Source: Bacteroidales bacterium
GTDB taxonomy: Bacteria > Bacteroidota > Bacteroidia > Bacteroidales > UBA7960
Assembly (NCBI GenBank): GCA_003552075.1
Contig: PUOJ01000039.1
Location: forward strand, 1 to 45,214
Length of the DNA stretch: 45,214 nucleotides
Reading direction: 5' to 3'
The notes beneath the pieces were generated by a model, which saw nothing but the letters and a program-made list of their open reading frames with translations, did not search any database and was not told where the DNA came from. Positions 24,044 through 33,051 of this stretch are shown here, in pieces. The position numbers were made by a program, and so were the translations under genes. Every line of letters begins with the position of its first letter. Position 1 is the first letter of the stretch.

Positions 24044-25174
24044 TTAGCCCTTCAGGCATTTCTCCATGCTTTGCCAAAGGCGTTCAGCCGTCTGGTCCCA
24101 GGAGAAGCGTGCTCGTTGCCTGCGGCCTTTTTCGATCAGGTCTTGCCGTAGCTTATCGTCCCGGGACAATGCCTGCATGGCGTTCGCGATCTGCTCCACT
24201 GAACCGGGGTCAGTCAGCAAGGCGGCCTCACCGGCCACCTCGGGCATGGCAGTCACGTTCGATGTAATCACCGGCACATCGCATTGCATCGCTTCGATGA
24301 TGGGAATGCCAAAACCTTCAAAATAGGATACCAGCAACAGCGCCCTTGCGGAAGCCACGATGTGGCGCAGGTCATCATCGTATAACCGGCCAGCCATGAT
24401 CACATCATCTGCGTATTGCATCCCGCTGAGCACTTTCTTCGTTTCGCCCGAACCGAACATCGGCGCACCAACGATCACGAGCTTATACGCTTCGCTGGCA
24501 CGCGAGCGGAACTGATCGAAAGCCAGGAGCATGTGGTCAATGTTTTTGCGTTTGTGCAGGGAACCAACATATACAAAATAGGGGCATCCGCCGGTAAAGC
24601 GCTCACGCGTGGCCCTTTGAGCCGACACATCTGCCGGTGCAAAAATTTCGTGTGCCCCATTATAAACCACATCGATGCGGCCTTTCGGGTAGCCAAAGGT
24701 TTGTGCGATATCCTGCCGGGAGTATTCCGAAACTGTGGCTATCCGTGTGGCTATCCGGGCAAATTTCGGAAAAAAGCGGGTGTAATATTTTTGCGACAGC
24801 CCGGGAATAAACTCCGGGTTGTGCATAAAGTTCAGGTCATGGAAAACGGGCAGTTGCGGGCCCGAAAACCTGCTTGTCAGAAAGCCATCAGGTGAAAAGA
24901 AGAGGTCTGCCTTCATCTTTTGGAGGTACCGGGCAACAGCCATTTCGAAAAAGAGGTAATATAGTACCGGGTGCCTTGCTTGCGGATATAGTCTGACAGG
25001 GTGCACGTTGTTGGCAAACACGAAAGATTCATCCCAGGGCCTGTCGAACAGAAAATAAAATTGATGTTCGGGATGCGTGTGGACGACACGTTTAAGGCTC
25101 TGAAAGGAAAACCAACCGATTCCTTCGAGTTTGCCGGGCAACAGGAGTCGGGTGTTGACAGCGATTTTCAACAT
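24044..25174 (-). CDS. Glycosyltransferase family 4 (GT-B fold)
   Basis: The 376-residue protein has two Rossmann-like halves of a GT-B glycosyltransferase. The C-terminal nucleotide-sugar domain is clear: YFVYVGSLHKRKNIDHMLLAF, YKLVIVGAPM, and the EX7E motif in YFEGFGIPIIEAMQCDVPVITS, followed by GEAALLTDPGS. The N-terminal part (NTRLLLPGKLEGIGWFSFQSLKRV) resembles acceptor domains of mannosyl- and rhamnosyl-type enzymes that assemble polysaccharide or glycolipid, but donor and acceptor cannot be told from sequence. It has no membrane segment and no neighbouring polysaccharide genes. It precedes asnS on the same strand, with a 230-nt gap between them. Confidence 0.85.
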   Translation of the reverse strand: MLKIAVNTRLLLPGKLEGIGWFSFQSLKRVVHTHPEHQFYFLFDRPWDESFVFANNVHPVRLYPQARHPVLYYLFFEMAVARYLQKMKADLFFSPDGFLTSRFSGPQLPVFHDLNFMHNPEFIPGLSQKYYTRFFPKFARIATRIATVSEYSRQDIAQTFGYPKGRIDVVYNGAHEIFAPADVSAQRATRERFTGGCPYFVYVGSLHKRKNIDHMLLAFDQFRSRASEAYKLVIVGAPMFGSGETKKVLSGMQYADDVIMAGRLYDDDLRHIVASARALLLVSYFEGFGIPIIEAMQCDVPVITSNVTAMPEVAGEAALLTDPGSVEQIANAMQALSRDDKLRQDLIEKGRRQRARFSWDQTAERLWQSMEKCLKG

Positions 25175-25256
25175 GACAAGGATTTACAGTCAGGACAAAA
25201 CAGCCGTTTTACAGCTGACCGGAACACATAAAAAGCAAAAATATGCTTTTATTTCT

Positions 25257-25264
25257 TAATTTTG
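25257..25264 (+). promoter_or_regulatory. Possible fbaA -7 box
   Basis: TAATTTTG matches TAnnTTTG and lies 45 nt before the fbaA start, a good distance. No TTTG is present at the -33 position, where the sequence is A-rich. Confidence 0.45.
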
Positions 25265-25308
25265 ATCACGGAATTGCATGTTTCATCATCAAAAAAAGAG
25301 ATCTCATT

Positions 25309-26388
25309 ATGACAGCAAAACTCATGAAGCACATTGAGCCCGGCGTATTGACGGGCGATGATGTACAGGAAGTATTTCGGATAGCCAAGGCGCATCAGTT
25401 TGCTTTACCTGCTGTGAACATCATAGGCAGCCATTCAGCCAATGCCGTACTGGAAGCTGCGCGCGACGTGAACTCCCCGGTCATCATACAGTTTTCCAAT
25501 GGGGGGGCGCGTTTCTTTGCCGGCAAATCCCTTTCGAATGAAAACGAACGTGCGGCCATAGCCGGAGCCGTATCCGGGGCGCATCATATTCACCAGATGG
25601 CCAAGGCATATGGCGTACGTGTCATCCTTCATACTGACCATGCGGCCAAAAAGCTCCTGCCCTGGATCGATGGCCTGATGGATGCCAACGAAGCCCATTA
25701 CAAGGAAACCGGCAAGCCGCTTTTCAGCTCGCACATGCTCGACTTGTCTGAAGAAACCCTGGAAGATAACATTGCCATCAGCAAGAAATACCTGGAGCGG
25801 ATGTCGAAGATGGGCATGTCGCTGGAGGTGGAGCTTGGTGTTACCGGCGGGGAAGAAGACGGTGTGGACCATACCGACATTGACAGCTCCAAGCTTTACA
25901 CGCAGCCCGAAGAAGTGGCCGCCATGTACGAGGCGCTCTCCGAGGTATCCGACCGTTTCACCATCGCAGCCGCCTTCGGGAATGTCCACGGGGTATATAA
26001 GCCGGGCAACGTAAAGCTTCAACCTGTCATCCTGAAAAACTCCCAGAAGCATGTGGAAGAAAAGTTCAAGACAGGATCCAACCCGCTGAACTTTGTCTTT
26101 CACGGGGGCAGCGGGTCATCACAGGAAGACCTTCGGGAAGCCATCTCATATGGCGTGATCAAGATGAACATTGACACTGACACCCAGTGGGCTTTCTGGC
26201 AGGGGGTGAAAGGTTTTTATGAGAAGAATGAGGGTTATTTGCAGTCGCAGATCGGCAACCCGGAAGGCGATGACAAGCCCAACAAGAAGTATTACGACCC
26301 CAGGGCGTGGCTCCGCAAGGGAGAAGAAGTGATGCGTGACAGGCTGATGCAGGCCTTTGACGACCTGAACGCATCAGACAAAAACTGA
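25309..26388 (+). CDS. fbaA: Class II fructose-bisphosphate aldolase
   Basis: The zinc enzyme interconverts fructose 1,6-bisphosphate with dihydroxyacetone phosphate and glyceraldehyde 3-phosphate in glycolysis and gluconeogenesis. From the chosen ATG the protein has 359 residues, the same as the E. coli type IIA enzyme. Asp110 and His111 lie in VILHTDHAAKKLLPW. Further metal and substrate motifs are VELGVTGGEEDGVD, GNVHGVYKPGNV and FHGGSGSSQEDLREA. An upstream in-frame ATG at 25243 would add 22 residues overlapping the -7 box and was rejected. The gene is monocistronic, divergent from the glycosyltransferase gene and convergent with the SPOR gene. Confidence 0.96.
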   Translation: MTAKLMKHIEPGVLTGDDVQEVFRIAKAHQFALPAVNIIGSHSANAVLEAARDVNSPVIIQFSNGGARFFAGKSLSNENERAAIAGAVSGAHHIHQMAKAYGVRVILHTDHAAKKLLPWIDGLMDANEAHYKETGKPLFSSHMLDLSEETLEDNIAISKKYLERMSKMGMSLEVELGVTGGEEDGVDHTDIDSSKLYTQPEEVAAMYEALSEVSDRFTIAAAFGNVHGVYKPGNVKLQPVILKNSQKHVEEKFKTGSNPLNFVFHGGSGSSQEDLREAISYGVIKMNIDTDTQWAFWQGVKGFYEKNEGYLQSQIGNPEGDDKPNKKYYDPRAWLRKGEEVMRDRLMQAFDDLNASDKN

Positions 26389-26433
26389 TGAGAGGTGCCA
26401 GCGTTAACGTTGGTCAACACATTGTGGCCGTAG

Positions 26434-26946
26434 TTAATCCAACTCAGGAAAGTTGATCCTGTCGACTACGATATAGGCTGCAGTGTAGTCTCTTCGGATC
26501 TTTTCAAGAAAGCGCCGGGCGTCAACCCTTGTCCGAAAGTCCCCTGCCCTCAGTTTGAAGTAGGGTTCTTCATACACGATATAGGCGTTGACGTCCGGGT
26601 GTTTTTTAAGGAAATCTGCCTTTTCATTTTGGGTGTTCAGCCGGGCACGGTTTCCGGAGTCCATGTAAATGTGTACCCTGTAGCCAGGGATGCCAGGCTG
26701 CTGGCTCACCGCATGACGATAGGCATGCAACAGCCAGGCGATCTGCTCACCCTGCTGTACATGGTCCCAAATCAGGGGGTGCAGATCTTCTATGGTGTCC
26801 AGTTGCAAGGTGTCTACCATCACGGTATCTGCCATGATGGTGTCAGGGAGCAAGATCGGCTCATCCTGCTGCTGCCGGGCCTGCGCGCCATCCACAAACA
26901 ACACACCCATCATAAGTAACGGGAGCACCTTGGCTATCCACTTCAT
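26434..26946 (-). CDS. Secreted SPOR-domain protein
   Basis: From the ATG at 26946 the protein has 170 residues: a signal peptide (MKWIAKVLPLLMMGVLFVDGAQA), a short linker rich in Asp, Thr and Met (DTIMADTVMVDT), and a C-terminal SPOR-like domain (about 90-165; GYRVHIYMDSGN, then YFKLRAGDFRTRVDARRFLEKI). SPOR domains bind denuded peptidoglycan, often at division sites. A start at 26967, directly abutting the proS stop, would add MKSEKLK before the signal peptide. That stretch is A-rich simple sequence and I treat it as leader. It is probably co-transcribed with proS. Whether the protein is periplasmic or outer-membrane-associated is not clear. Confidence 0.75.
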   Translation of the reverse strand: MKWIAKVLPLLMMGVLFVDGAQARQQQDEPILLPDTIMADTVMVDTLQLDTIEDLHPLIWDHVQQGEQIAWLLHAYRHAVSQQPGIPGYRVHIYMDSGNRARLNTQNEKADFLKKHPDVNAYIVYEEPYFKLRAGDFRTRVDARRFLEKIRRDYTAAYIVVDRINFPELD

Positions 26947-26967
26947 TTTTAATTTTTCACTTTTCAT

Positions 26968-28443
26968 TTAATACGCTCTTGCAAACACCACCCGCCGTGC
27001 AGAGGGTTCTCCTGAATAAACGCATTTGCCGGCTTCTTTATTTTCATCATAAGGAATCAGGCGGATCGTAGCCTTGGTCTCCTCCTTGATGCGCTGCTCT
27101 GTTTCGGCTGTCCCGTCCCAGTGCGCTTCGATGAAGCCACCCTGCTCTTCCAGGATTTGTTTAAACTCCTCCCAGGTATCGGCCTTGCGCGTATTTTCAT
27201 TGCGGAAATTCAGCGCCCGGTTATACAGGTTATGCTGAATGTCTTCCAGGAGGGTTTCCACGCGTTCCACCACCTGATCCATGCTGACCACTTCCTTTTC
27301 AAGGGTATCCCTGCGGGCCAGCTCCACCGTGCCTTTTTCCACATCACGCGGGCCAATGGCGAGCCGGACGGGCACACCCTTAAACTCATATTCATTGAAT
27401 TTCCACCCGGGCTTGTGCGTATCCCGGTCATCGAGCTTTACAAGGATTCCTTTGGCCTTCAAGGCATCATATAATTCCCGTGCTTTGCCAACCACCGTGT
27501 CATATTGCCCATCATTTTTATAGATGGGCACGATTACACTTTGGATGGGAGCAAGTTTTGGTGGAAGCACCAGGCCGTTATCGTCGGAGTGGGCCATGAT
27601 GAGCGCGCCAACCAGGCGTGTGGAAACGCCCCAGGAGGTTGCCCAGACATGTTCGAGCGTACCTTCTTTGCTGGCAAACTTCACATCAAAGGCTTTGGCA
27701 AAGTTTTGCCCCAGGAAGTGTGAGGTGCCTGCCTGGAGTGCCTTGCCGTCCTGCATCAAAGCTTCAATGCAGAAAGTCTCCACCGCTCCGGCAAAACGTT
27801 CATTTTCCGATTTGACCCCTTTCAATACGGGGATCGCCATAAAGTTTTCGGCGAAGTCGGCGTACACATCCAGCATCTGGTAGGTTTCTTCCAGTGCTTC
27901 TTTTTCCGTGGCATGTGCCGTGTGGCCTTCCTGCCAGAGAAACTCGGCAGTGCGCAAAAACATACGCGTCCGCATTTCCCAGCGCACCACGTTGGCCCAC
28001 TGGTTCACAAGGATGGGAAGGTCGCGGTATGATTGGATCCACTGGCGATAGGTGTCCCAGATGATGGTTTCAGAGGTTGGCCGGATCACCAGCTCCTCTT
28101 CCAGTTTGGCATCACCGTCGACAACCACGCCTTTCCCCTCTGGATCATTTTTCAGGCGGTAATGCGTGACCACGGCACATTCCTTGGCAAAACCCTCTAC
28201 ATGGTCGGCCTCCCGGCTGAAAAAAGACTTGGGAATGAATAAGGGGAAATAGGCGTTGGCGTGGCCGGTGTCCTTGAACATCTTGTCAAGCGCACCCTGC
28301 ATTTTTTCCCAAATGGCATAGCCATAGGGTTTTATGACCATACAGCCACGCACAGCGCTGCTTTCAGCAAGCCCAGCCCGTTGAACAATGTCGTTGTACC
28401 ATTTAGAGTAATTCTCTTCCCTGGTGGAAAATTCTTTAGCCAT
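26968..28443 (-). CDS. proS: Prolyl-tRNA synthetase, archaeal/eukaryotic-type
   Basis: This class IIa synthetase charges tRNA-Pro. At 491 residues it is the short form without the bacterial editing insertion. The class II motifs are visible: [37 protein letters not shown] and [28 protein letters not shown]. The anticodon-binding region follows ([21 protein letters not shown]), and the zinc-domain-like C terminus ends in a Tyr ([19 protein letters not shown]), as in archaeal-type ProS. It is transcribed leftwards with the SPOR gene behind it. The divergent region to the lipoprotein gene holds a minus-strand -7 match at 28495-28502. Confidence 0.95.
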   Translation of the reverse strand: MAKEFSTREENYSKWYNDIVQRAGLAESSAVRGCMVIKPYGYAIWEKMQGALDKMFKDTGHANAYFPLFIPKSFFSREADHVEGFAKECAVVTHYRLKNDPEGKGVVVDGDAKLEEELVIRPTSETIIWDTYRQWIQSYRDLPILVNQWANVVRWEMRTRMFLRTAEFLWQEGHTAHATEKEALEETYQMLDVYADFAENFMAIPVLKGVKSENERFAGAVETFCIEALMQDGKALQAGTSHFLGQNFAKAFDVKFASKEGTLEHVWATSWGVSTRLVGALIMAHSDDNGLVLPPKLAPIQSVIVPIYKNDGQYDTVVGKARELYDALKAKGILVKLDDRDTHKPGWKFNEYEFKGVPVRLAIGPRDVEKGTVELARRDTLEKEVVSMDQVVERVETLLEDIQHNLYNRALNFRNENTRKADTWEEFKQILEEQGGFIEAHWDGTAETEQRIKEETKATIRLIPYDENKEAGKCVYSGEPSARRVVFARAY

Positions 28444-28494
28444 AAAGCGCTTTTGGTATAGTATTTGTGTTTTTCATGATACAGATTGAACGGG

Positions 28495-28533
28495 CAAATT
28501 TAACAAAAAAGTCCAGTATAGTTATTAACTTTG
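28495..28533. promoter_or_regulatory. Divergent -7 boxes for proS and the lipoprotein gene
   Basis: CAAATTTA at 28495-28502 reads TAAATTTG on the minus strand (toward proS). TAACTTTG at 28526-28533 is on the plus strand (toward the lipoprotein gene, 35 nt before its ATG). Both match TAnnTTTG; neither has a clear TTTG -33 element. Confidence 0.45.
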
Positions 28534-28567
28534 TACATACCAAAACAGACAACCAGGAGGATACGTC

Positions 28568-30328
28568 ATGAAAAAACTAATGCAAGTCACAGGTATCATG
28601 GTAGCCATCGCTCTTGCCGGTTGCTCAGCAACCCAGCATGGAACCAGCTACCAGGACGACGTATATTACAGTCCGCAGGGTGAAAAGGTGGAAGCCGACA
28701 GGCGTGCCGCCGCAGAGGGGAGCAGGACTGTTGAGGTCGTAGACGAAGCGGCGGTTACAGACCGCCAGCAGACAACCGCTACAGGCGCGAACCAGAGAAA
28801 CGCCTCAGGCGAGGCCACCTCACATGTTGCATACAACGCTGGCAACAATGAGGAAGAATATTATTATGATGAAGAAGAGGAGTACAAATACTATTATGAT
28901 GAGGACGGGGAAAAAGTCATTGTAAACAACTACTATTACGGCGATTACTATGACTTCAGCTATGCAAGCCGCATCAGGCGCTTTCACAGGCCATATGCAA
29001 GCTTCCGCTACTTTGACCCTTTCTTTACCAACATGTATTATTACACCTATGACCCCTTCTATTTCGGCACCAGCATTTACATGGGCTTTGATTTCTCACC
29101 ATTCCATTATGGTGGATTTTTCGGGCCAAGGTGGCACAGCCCATTCTGGTACACGCACAGATACCATTACAGCTGGGTCCGTCCGTGGTACTCCTTCTAC
29201 CCAAGAACCTCATTCTGGATGGGGTATCATTCAGGCTTCATGGCCGGATACTATGGCTTCGGAAGGCCTTTCTTTGGCTATGGACACTGGGGCCACTACC
29301 CCCATTATTTCTATAACAGCTTTGACGGCACCACCGCCTATCATTATGGCCCGCGCGGTGCCACGGGAAGCACTGTAGGAAGAACCACGGAAGGAAGAAC
29401 AGAGCGGTCTGCCCAAAGCAGCTTTGCAGAGGTTTTCGAGCAGCGAACTTATCGCGACAGCGAAGGCCGGAGGCAGGTCGCTGAAGATCCCACTGCTGAT
29501 ACGCATCGCATCGCCTCCCGTGAAGAACGCAGCGACGATGAATCCCGTCGTGACGCAAGGGTTGCAGACAACCAAAGAACGGCAAGTGCTGAGCGACGCG
29601 AAGCCGCACAGACGCAAGAGGAAGGCCGTCAGCAAATAGAGCGCAGTACTGAAACCGTTCAACGCGAGCGGCCTTCAGACGAACGTCAAAGAGAAACACG
29701 TGAAGCCTATCAGCCAGTACGCCGCGTGGAAGACTACAGGGCAGCTACACGTGAATCCTACCAGAGGGAAGGCAGCCAAAGGTATGCGCGCCCGGAGCAA
29801 GCAAGTCCTGAAAGGCAGGAAAGAACCGAAGGAGAAAGCCGCGAGTATACCCGACCGAGGTCGTATACTTCCCCAAGCTATCAGCAGCCAAGCTCTCCGC
29901 AGCGCTCCAGGCCAACACCTTCAGCAAGGCCGTCCACAGACAGGCCTTCACGTGAACAGGCTACACCAAGCCGCACTGCACCTTCCAGGCAGCCGTCTGC
30001 ACAGCCATCACGTACTGACAGGGGCCGGCCAAGCTATACGCCGCCTAGCCGCTCCCCTTCCCGGACAACAACCAGTCCGTCGCGGAGCAGCTCACCTTCA
30101 AGGAGCAGAGCCACACCATCAAGAAGCAGCTCGCCTTCGAGAAGCACCGCATCGCCATCAAGAAGCAGCTCTTCTTCACGCTCCAGCGCATCACCGTCCA
30201 GAAGCAGCTCCTCTTCCCGATCCAGCGTAGGATCTTCCAGGAGTTCTTCTAGCCGAAGCTCAGGTGCCAGCAGAAGCAGCGGCAGCAATAGAAGCAGCAG
30301 CTCCTCATCTTCGGGCAGAAGAAACTGA
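28568..30328 (+). CDS. Large lipoprotein with aromatic-rich core and Arg-Ser repeat tail
   Basis: The 586-residue protein has a lipoprotein signal with lipobox ALAGC (Cys19), so it should be membrane-anchored outside the cytoplasm. A polar segment (about 20-95) is followed by an acidic Tyr run (about 96-120) and a striking core rich in Tyr, Phe, Trp, His and Gly (about 125-265). Then comes a charged Arg/Glu/Gln segment (about 270-430) and a tail of about 150 residues made almost wholly of Ser, Arg, Pro and Thr with repeated SPSRSS-type units. Only two Cys are seen, at the lipobox region. No enzyme motif is visible. Similar compositionally biased lipoproteins next to proS occur in other Bacteroidota, as far as I recall. 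Function unknown. Confidence 0.8.
   Translation: MKKLMQVTGIMVAIALAGCSATQHGTSYQDDVYYSPQGEKVEADRRAAAEGSRTVEVVDEAAVTDRQQTTATGANQRNASGEATSHVAYNAGNNEEEYYYDEEEEYKYYYDEDGEKVIVNNYYYGDYYDFSYASRIRRFHRPYASFRYFDPFFTNMYYYTYDPFYFGTSIYMGFDFSPFHYGGFFGPRWHSPFWYTHRYHYSWVRPWYSFYPRTSFWMGYHSGFMAGYYGFGRPFFGYGHWGHYPHYFYNSFDGTTAYHYGPRGATGSTVGRTTEGRTERSAQSSFAEVFEQRTYRDSEGRRQVAEDPTADTHRIASREERSDDESRRDARVADNQRTASAERREAAQTQEEGRQQIERSTETVQRERPSDERQRETREAYQPVRRVEDYRAATRESYQREGSQRYARPEQASPERQERTEGESREYTRPRSYTSPSYQQPSSPQRSRPTPSARPSTDRPSREQATPSRTAPSRQPSAQPSRTDRGRPSYTPPSRSPSRTTTSPSRSSSPSRSRATPSRSSSPSRSTASPSRSSSSSRSSASPSRSSSSSRSSVGSSRSSSSRSSGASRSSGSNRSSSSSSSGRRN
30049..30310 (+). repeat. Coding tandem repeats for the Arg-Ser tail
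   Basis: The DNA repeats irregular units of about 27-33 nt, with recurring AGAAGCAGCTC and TCACC(G/T)TC blocks, encoding SPSRSS-type peptides. Codon variation between units is considerable, so the repeat is maintained at the protein level as well as expanding at the DNA level. Length variation between strains is likely. Confidence 0.65.
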
Positions 30329-30372
30329 CAGGAAGTTGTCCTGTGACAAATAATCCTCCAATATAATCATCA

Positions 30373-30418
30373 CCTCCCGGCTTATAACTGAATCCGGTTC
30401 ATGCCGGGAGGTTTTTTT
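30373..30418 (+). terminator. Terminator of the lipoprotein gene
   Basis: CCTCCCGGC (30373-30381) and GCCGGGAGG (30403-30411) form a perfect 9-bp stem around a 21-nt loop and are followed by seven T residues. Confidence 0.8.
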
Positions 30419-30438
30419 AGCTTTCAAACTCAAATCAT

Positions 30439-31932
30439 ATGCCTGTTATGAAAAAGCTTTGCATTGCATTCATTGCCATCCTCCTCGCAATAAATCCCGT
30501 TTTGGCACAAAACGAAATGGATGCCCTCAGGTACTCGCAGGTGTTCCCGGGAGGAACAGCCCGTTTCAACGCCATGGGAGGATCCTTTGGCGCATTGGGT
30601 GGTGACTTTTCCACCCTGGGTATCAATCCTGCCGGCATAGGCGTTTACAGAAGCTCTGAATTCACGATCACCCCTATGCTCAACTACAGCACCGTCGAAA
30701 CTGGATATTTCAACACATGGGAAGAAGATATCAAGTATGACTTCAACCTGAACAATATTGGGGTCGTCTTTGCATTCCCTTTGAATAGCCTGAACAACAA
30801 TGACGCAGGCTGGCAGTTCATCAACCTGGGATTCGGCATCAACAGACACAACAATTTTAATGACCGCTGGATCGCGGAGGGCTTTAACCCATACAGCTCG
30901 CAGATGGCCAGCATACTGCAGAAAGCAGAATCTCAAGGCAGCGTCGACAACCTCGACCCGTTTTCCACCGAGCTGGCCTGGGAGACCTGGTTGCTTGGCG
31001 AAGATGACGATGGCTTCTTCGTAGACATGTTACATGGTGTCAACCAGCGCCAGGAAACCAACATATCAGGATATATCCGTGAATTGGTCCTCACGATGGG
31101 AGCAAATTATAACGACAGGCTCTATCTCGGGGCGACCGTAGGGTTCCCTTCCCTGTCCTATGAAGAGGAAAGCATCCTCATTGAAGAGGACACCGAAGGA
31201 AGCAATGAGGTGTTTAACTCCATGACCTACAGCAACAACTTGCGGACTACCGGAAGCGGATACCATTTTAAGTTTGGCGCCATCTTCAGGCTGACCGACA
31301 TGGTGCGCATCGGCGGTGCTTTCCACTCACCGACCTTCTATAACCTTACCGACAGGTACAGTGCACGGATGACATCAGACCTGGACCTCGATTACGATAG
31401 CAACGAGGCCTCCTCCCCACAAGGACGTTTTGATTATGACCTGGAAACACCCTTAAAGGCAATCGGCAGCCTCGGACTCGTATTTGGAACTACCGGTGCC
31501 ATCAATATCGATTATGAATATGTCGATTATACAGCTGCCCGCCTGCGAAGCGGAGACTATATGTTTTCGGATGAAAACAGGCAAATTCGCAATTCCTTTA
31601 CCGAACAACACAACATACGCATTGGGGGCGAGTTAAACCTCGACCCGATCATCATGCGTGCTGGATACGGATATTTCTCCAACCCTTACCGCTCAGAGGT
31701 GAACGATGCCACACGGCAAATGATCTCTGCCGGACTGGGCATCCGCGAACGAGATTATTTTATTGATTTCTCTTACGTGTACAGCTTTTTTTCAGAAGAC
31801 TACCACTTATACCTGCTTGACAGCGATGACCCGGCTGATTACAACCTGGCCGGGGGAAGCTGGCCCCCTCCGGTGACAAGCAGGGACTTCAGTGCAAGTG
31901 CATTCAGGCTGACCTTCGGTTGGCGCTTCTAG
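30439..31932 (+). CDS. FadL/OmpP1-like outer membrane protein
   Basis: The 497-residue protein has a signal peptide (MKKLCIAFIAILLAINPVLA if translation starts at the second Met, 30448) and a long beta-rich mature part ending in the outer-membrane signature AFRLTFGWRF. The N-terminal ALRYSQVFPGGTARFNAMGGSFGALGGDFSTLGINPAGIG block is the hallmark of the FadL/toluene-transport family (PF03349-like): a plug-like Asn-Pro-Ala-Gly motif at the start of a 14-stranded barrel. Such proteins move hydrophobic molecules across the outer membrane; the substrate here is unknown. It follows the lipoprotein gene after a terminator and is closed by a bidirectional terminator. Confidence 0.82.
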   Translation: MPVMKKLCIAFIAILLAINPVLAQNEMDALRYSQVFPGGTARFNAMGGSFGALGGDFSTLGINPAGIGVYRSSEFTITPMLNYSTVETGYFNTWEEDIKYDFNLNNIGVVFAFPLNSLNNNDAGWQFINLGFGINRHNNFNDRWIAEGFNPYSSQMASILQKAESQGSVDNLDPFSTELAWETWLLGEDDDGFFVDMLHGVNQRQETNISGYIRELVLTMGANYNDRLYLGATVGFPSLSYEEESILIEEDTEGSNEVFNSMTYSNNLRTTGSGYHFKFGAIFRLTDMVRIGGAFHSPTFYNLTDRYSARMTSDLDLDYDSNEASSPQGRFDYDLETPLKAIGSLGLVFGTTGAINIDYEYVDYTAARLRSGDYMFSDENRQIRNSFTEQHNIRIGGELNLDPIIMRAGYGYFSNPYRSEVNDATRQMISAGLGIRERDYFIDFSYVYSFFSEDYHLYLLDSDDPADYNLAGGSWPPPVTSRDFSASAFRLTFGWRF

Positions 31933-31970
31933 ATTGCACAGAAAATGCTGTTGACCAACAGCCAAAATAA

Positions 31971-32008
31971 AAAAGCCGGGGTCTTTTCGCGAAAAGACCC
32001 CGGCTTTT
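31971..32008. terminator. Bidirectional terminator
   Basis: A perfect palindrome, 19 nt per arm (31971-31989 and 31990-32008), centred on TTCGCGAA with A and T runs at the two ends. It can serve both the FadL-like gene (plus) and the zinc-ribbon gene (minus), whose stop is 31 nt away. Confidence 0.9.
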
Positions 32009-32038
32009 TAGTTGTCTATGCCCGATAGCAGCATCGTG

Positions 32039-32908
32039 CTATGCTTCCATATGCGATTTTACAAGCTCCATGATCTCATCATCAACAAGTATTCGCCCGC
32101 AGTATTCGCATACGATGATTTTCTTATGCAGCCGGATATCGAGGTGTCGCTGCGGGGGTATCTTGTTGAAACATCCGCCACATGCATCTCGTTCAACCGG
32201 CACCACAGCCAGGCCATTGCGCGCATTGTCACGAATCCGCTGATAGGCATTTAACAGACGCTCTTCAATTTTGTTGCGCTGCTCTTCAGCCTTTTTTTCA
32301 AGCATTGCTTCATCTTTCTCGGTTTCGGCCACAATGTCATTGAGTTCGGCCTTCTTAGCTTCCAGGTCTTTGTTGCGCTCTTCGAGTTCAGCCTCCACAT
32401 CTTTCACCAACTCCTGCTTTGACTCCACTTCGGCGGCAAACTCCTTCATCTTCTTTTCAGCAAGCTGTGCTTCAAGCGTTTGGTATTCGATCTCCTTGGA
32501 CAAAGAATCATACTCCCGGTTGTTGCGCACGTTCATTTGCTGGGCTTCATATTTTTTAATGAGCTCCAGACTTTCCTGTGCCGCAATTTTTTTATTTGAG
32601 ATCTCCGTTTCCAGCTCCCTGACCTCATTATTAAACTTTTCAAGTCGCGTTTCCAATCCGGCAATCACATCCTCAAGATCCTGCACCTCCAGGGGAAGCT
32701 CGCCACGCACACTGCGCAACCTGTCAATCTTAAAATCTATGGTTTGCAGGGTATATAATGAGGTCAGCTTGTTTTTTACGGTCTTTTCAATGCTGTCTTC
32801 GTTGGCAGTTTCCGGCACCTGAACCGGAGACCCTTCCGTTCCTGTGCTGGGATTAATCATCTTTTCTGCTTCCTTTGCTTTCTTGGCAGTTTGTTTTTTC
32901 TTGGCCAT
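32039..32908 (-). CDS. Coiled-coil protein with C4 zinc ribbon (DUF164-type)
   Basis: The 289-residue protein has a Lys-rich, low-complexity N terminus (about 1-45), a long coiled coil (about 60-215, Glu/Lys/Leu heptads), and a C-terminal C4 zinc ribbon with CGGCFNKIPPQ and CEYCGRILVDD. This layout is that of the widespread bacterial zinc-ribbon family related to chlamydial CT398 and FlgZ-like proteins, whose role is still unclear. In Bacteroidota it usually lies next to the Nif3-family gene, as it does here (143 nt downstream of it on the same strand). Cytosolic by absence of signal or membrane segments. Confidence 0.85.
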   Translation of the reverse strand: MAKKKQTAKKAKEAEKMINPSTGTEGSPVQVPETANEDSIEKTVKNKLTSLYTLQTIDFKIDRLRSVRGELPLEVQDLEDVIAGLETRLEKFNNEVRELETEISNKKIAAQESLELIKKYEAQQMNVRNNREYDSLSKEIEYQTLEAQLAEKKMKEFAAEVESKQELVKDVEAELEERNKDLEAKKAELNDIVAETEKDEAMLEKKAEEQRNKIEERLLNAYQRIRDNARNGLAVVPVERDACGGCFNKIPPQRHLDIRLHKKIIVCEYCGRILVDDEIMELVKSHMEA

Positions 32909-33051
32909 AAATTGTATGTGATTTTCAGTGATTAGCTTAACCTTTCTGTCTGTTTGTTGTCAGACTGCAGGGGTTTACCCTGTCCTGCATGCAGGTACCG
33001 GCATTTCATTGCCCTCCCAGGGAGCCTGCCAGGCCTCGTCTGCAGGTATGA

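Noticed and set aside
26947-26967. Seven extra N-terminal residues (MKSEKLK) on the SPOR protein
   Set aside because: The stretch is A-rich simple sequence abutting the proS stop; a proper signal peptide begins at the next Met.
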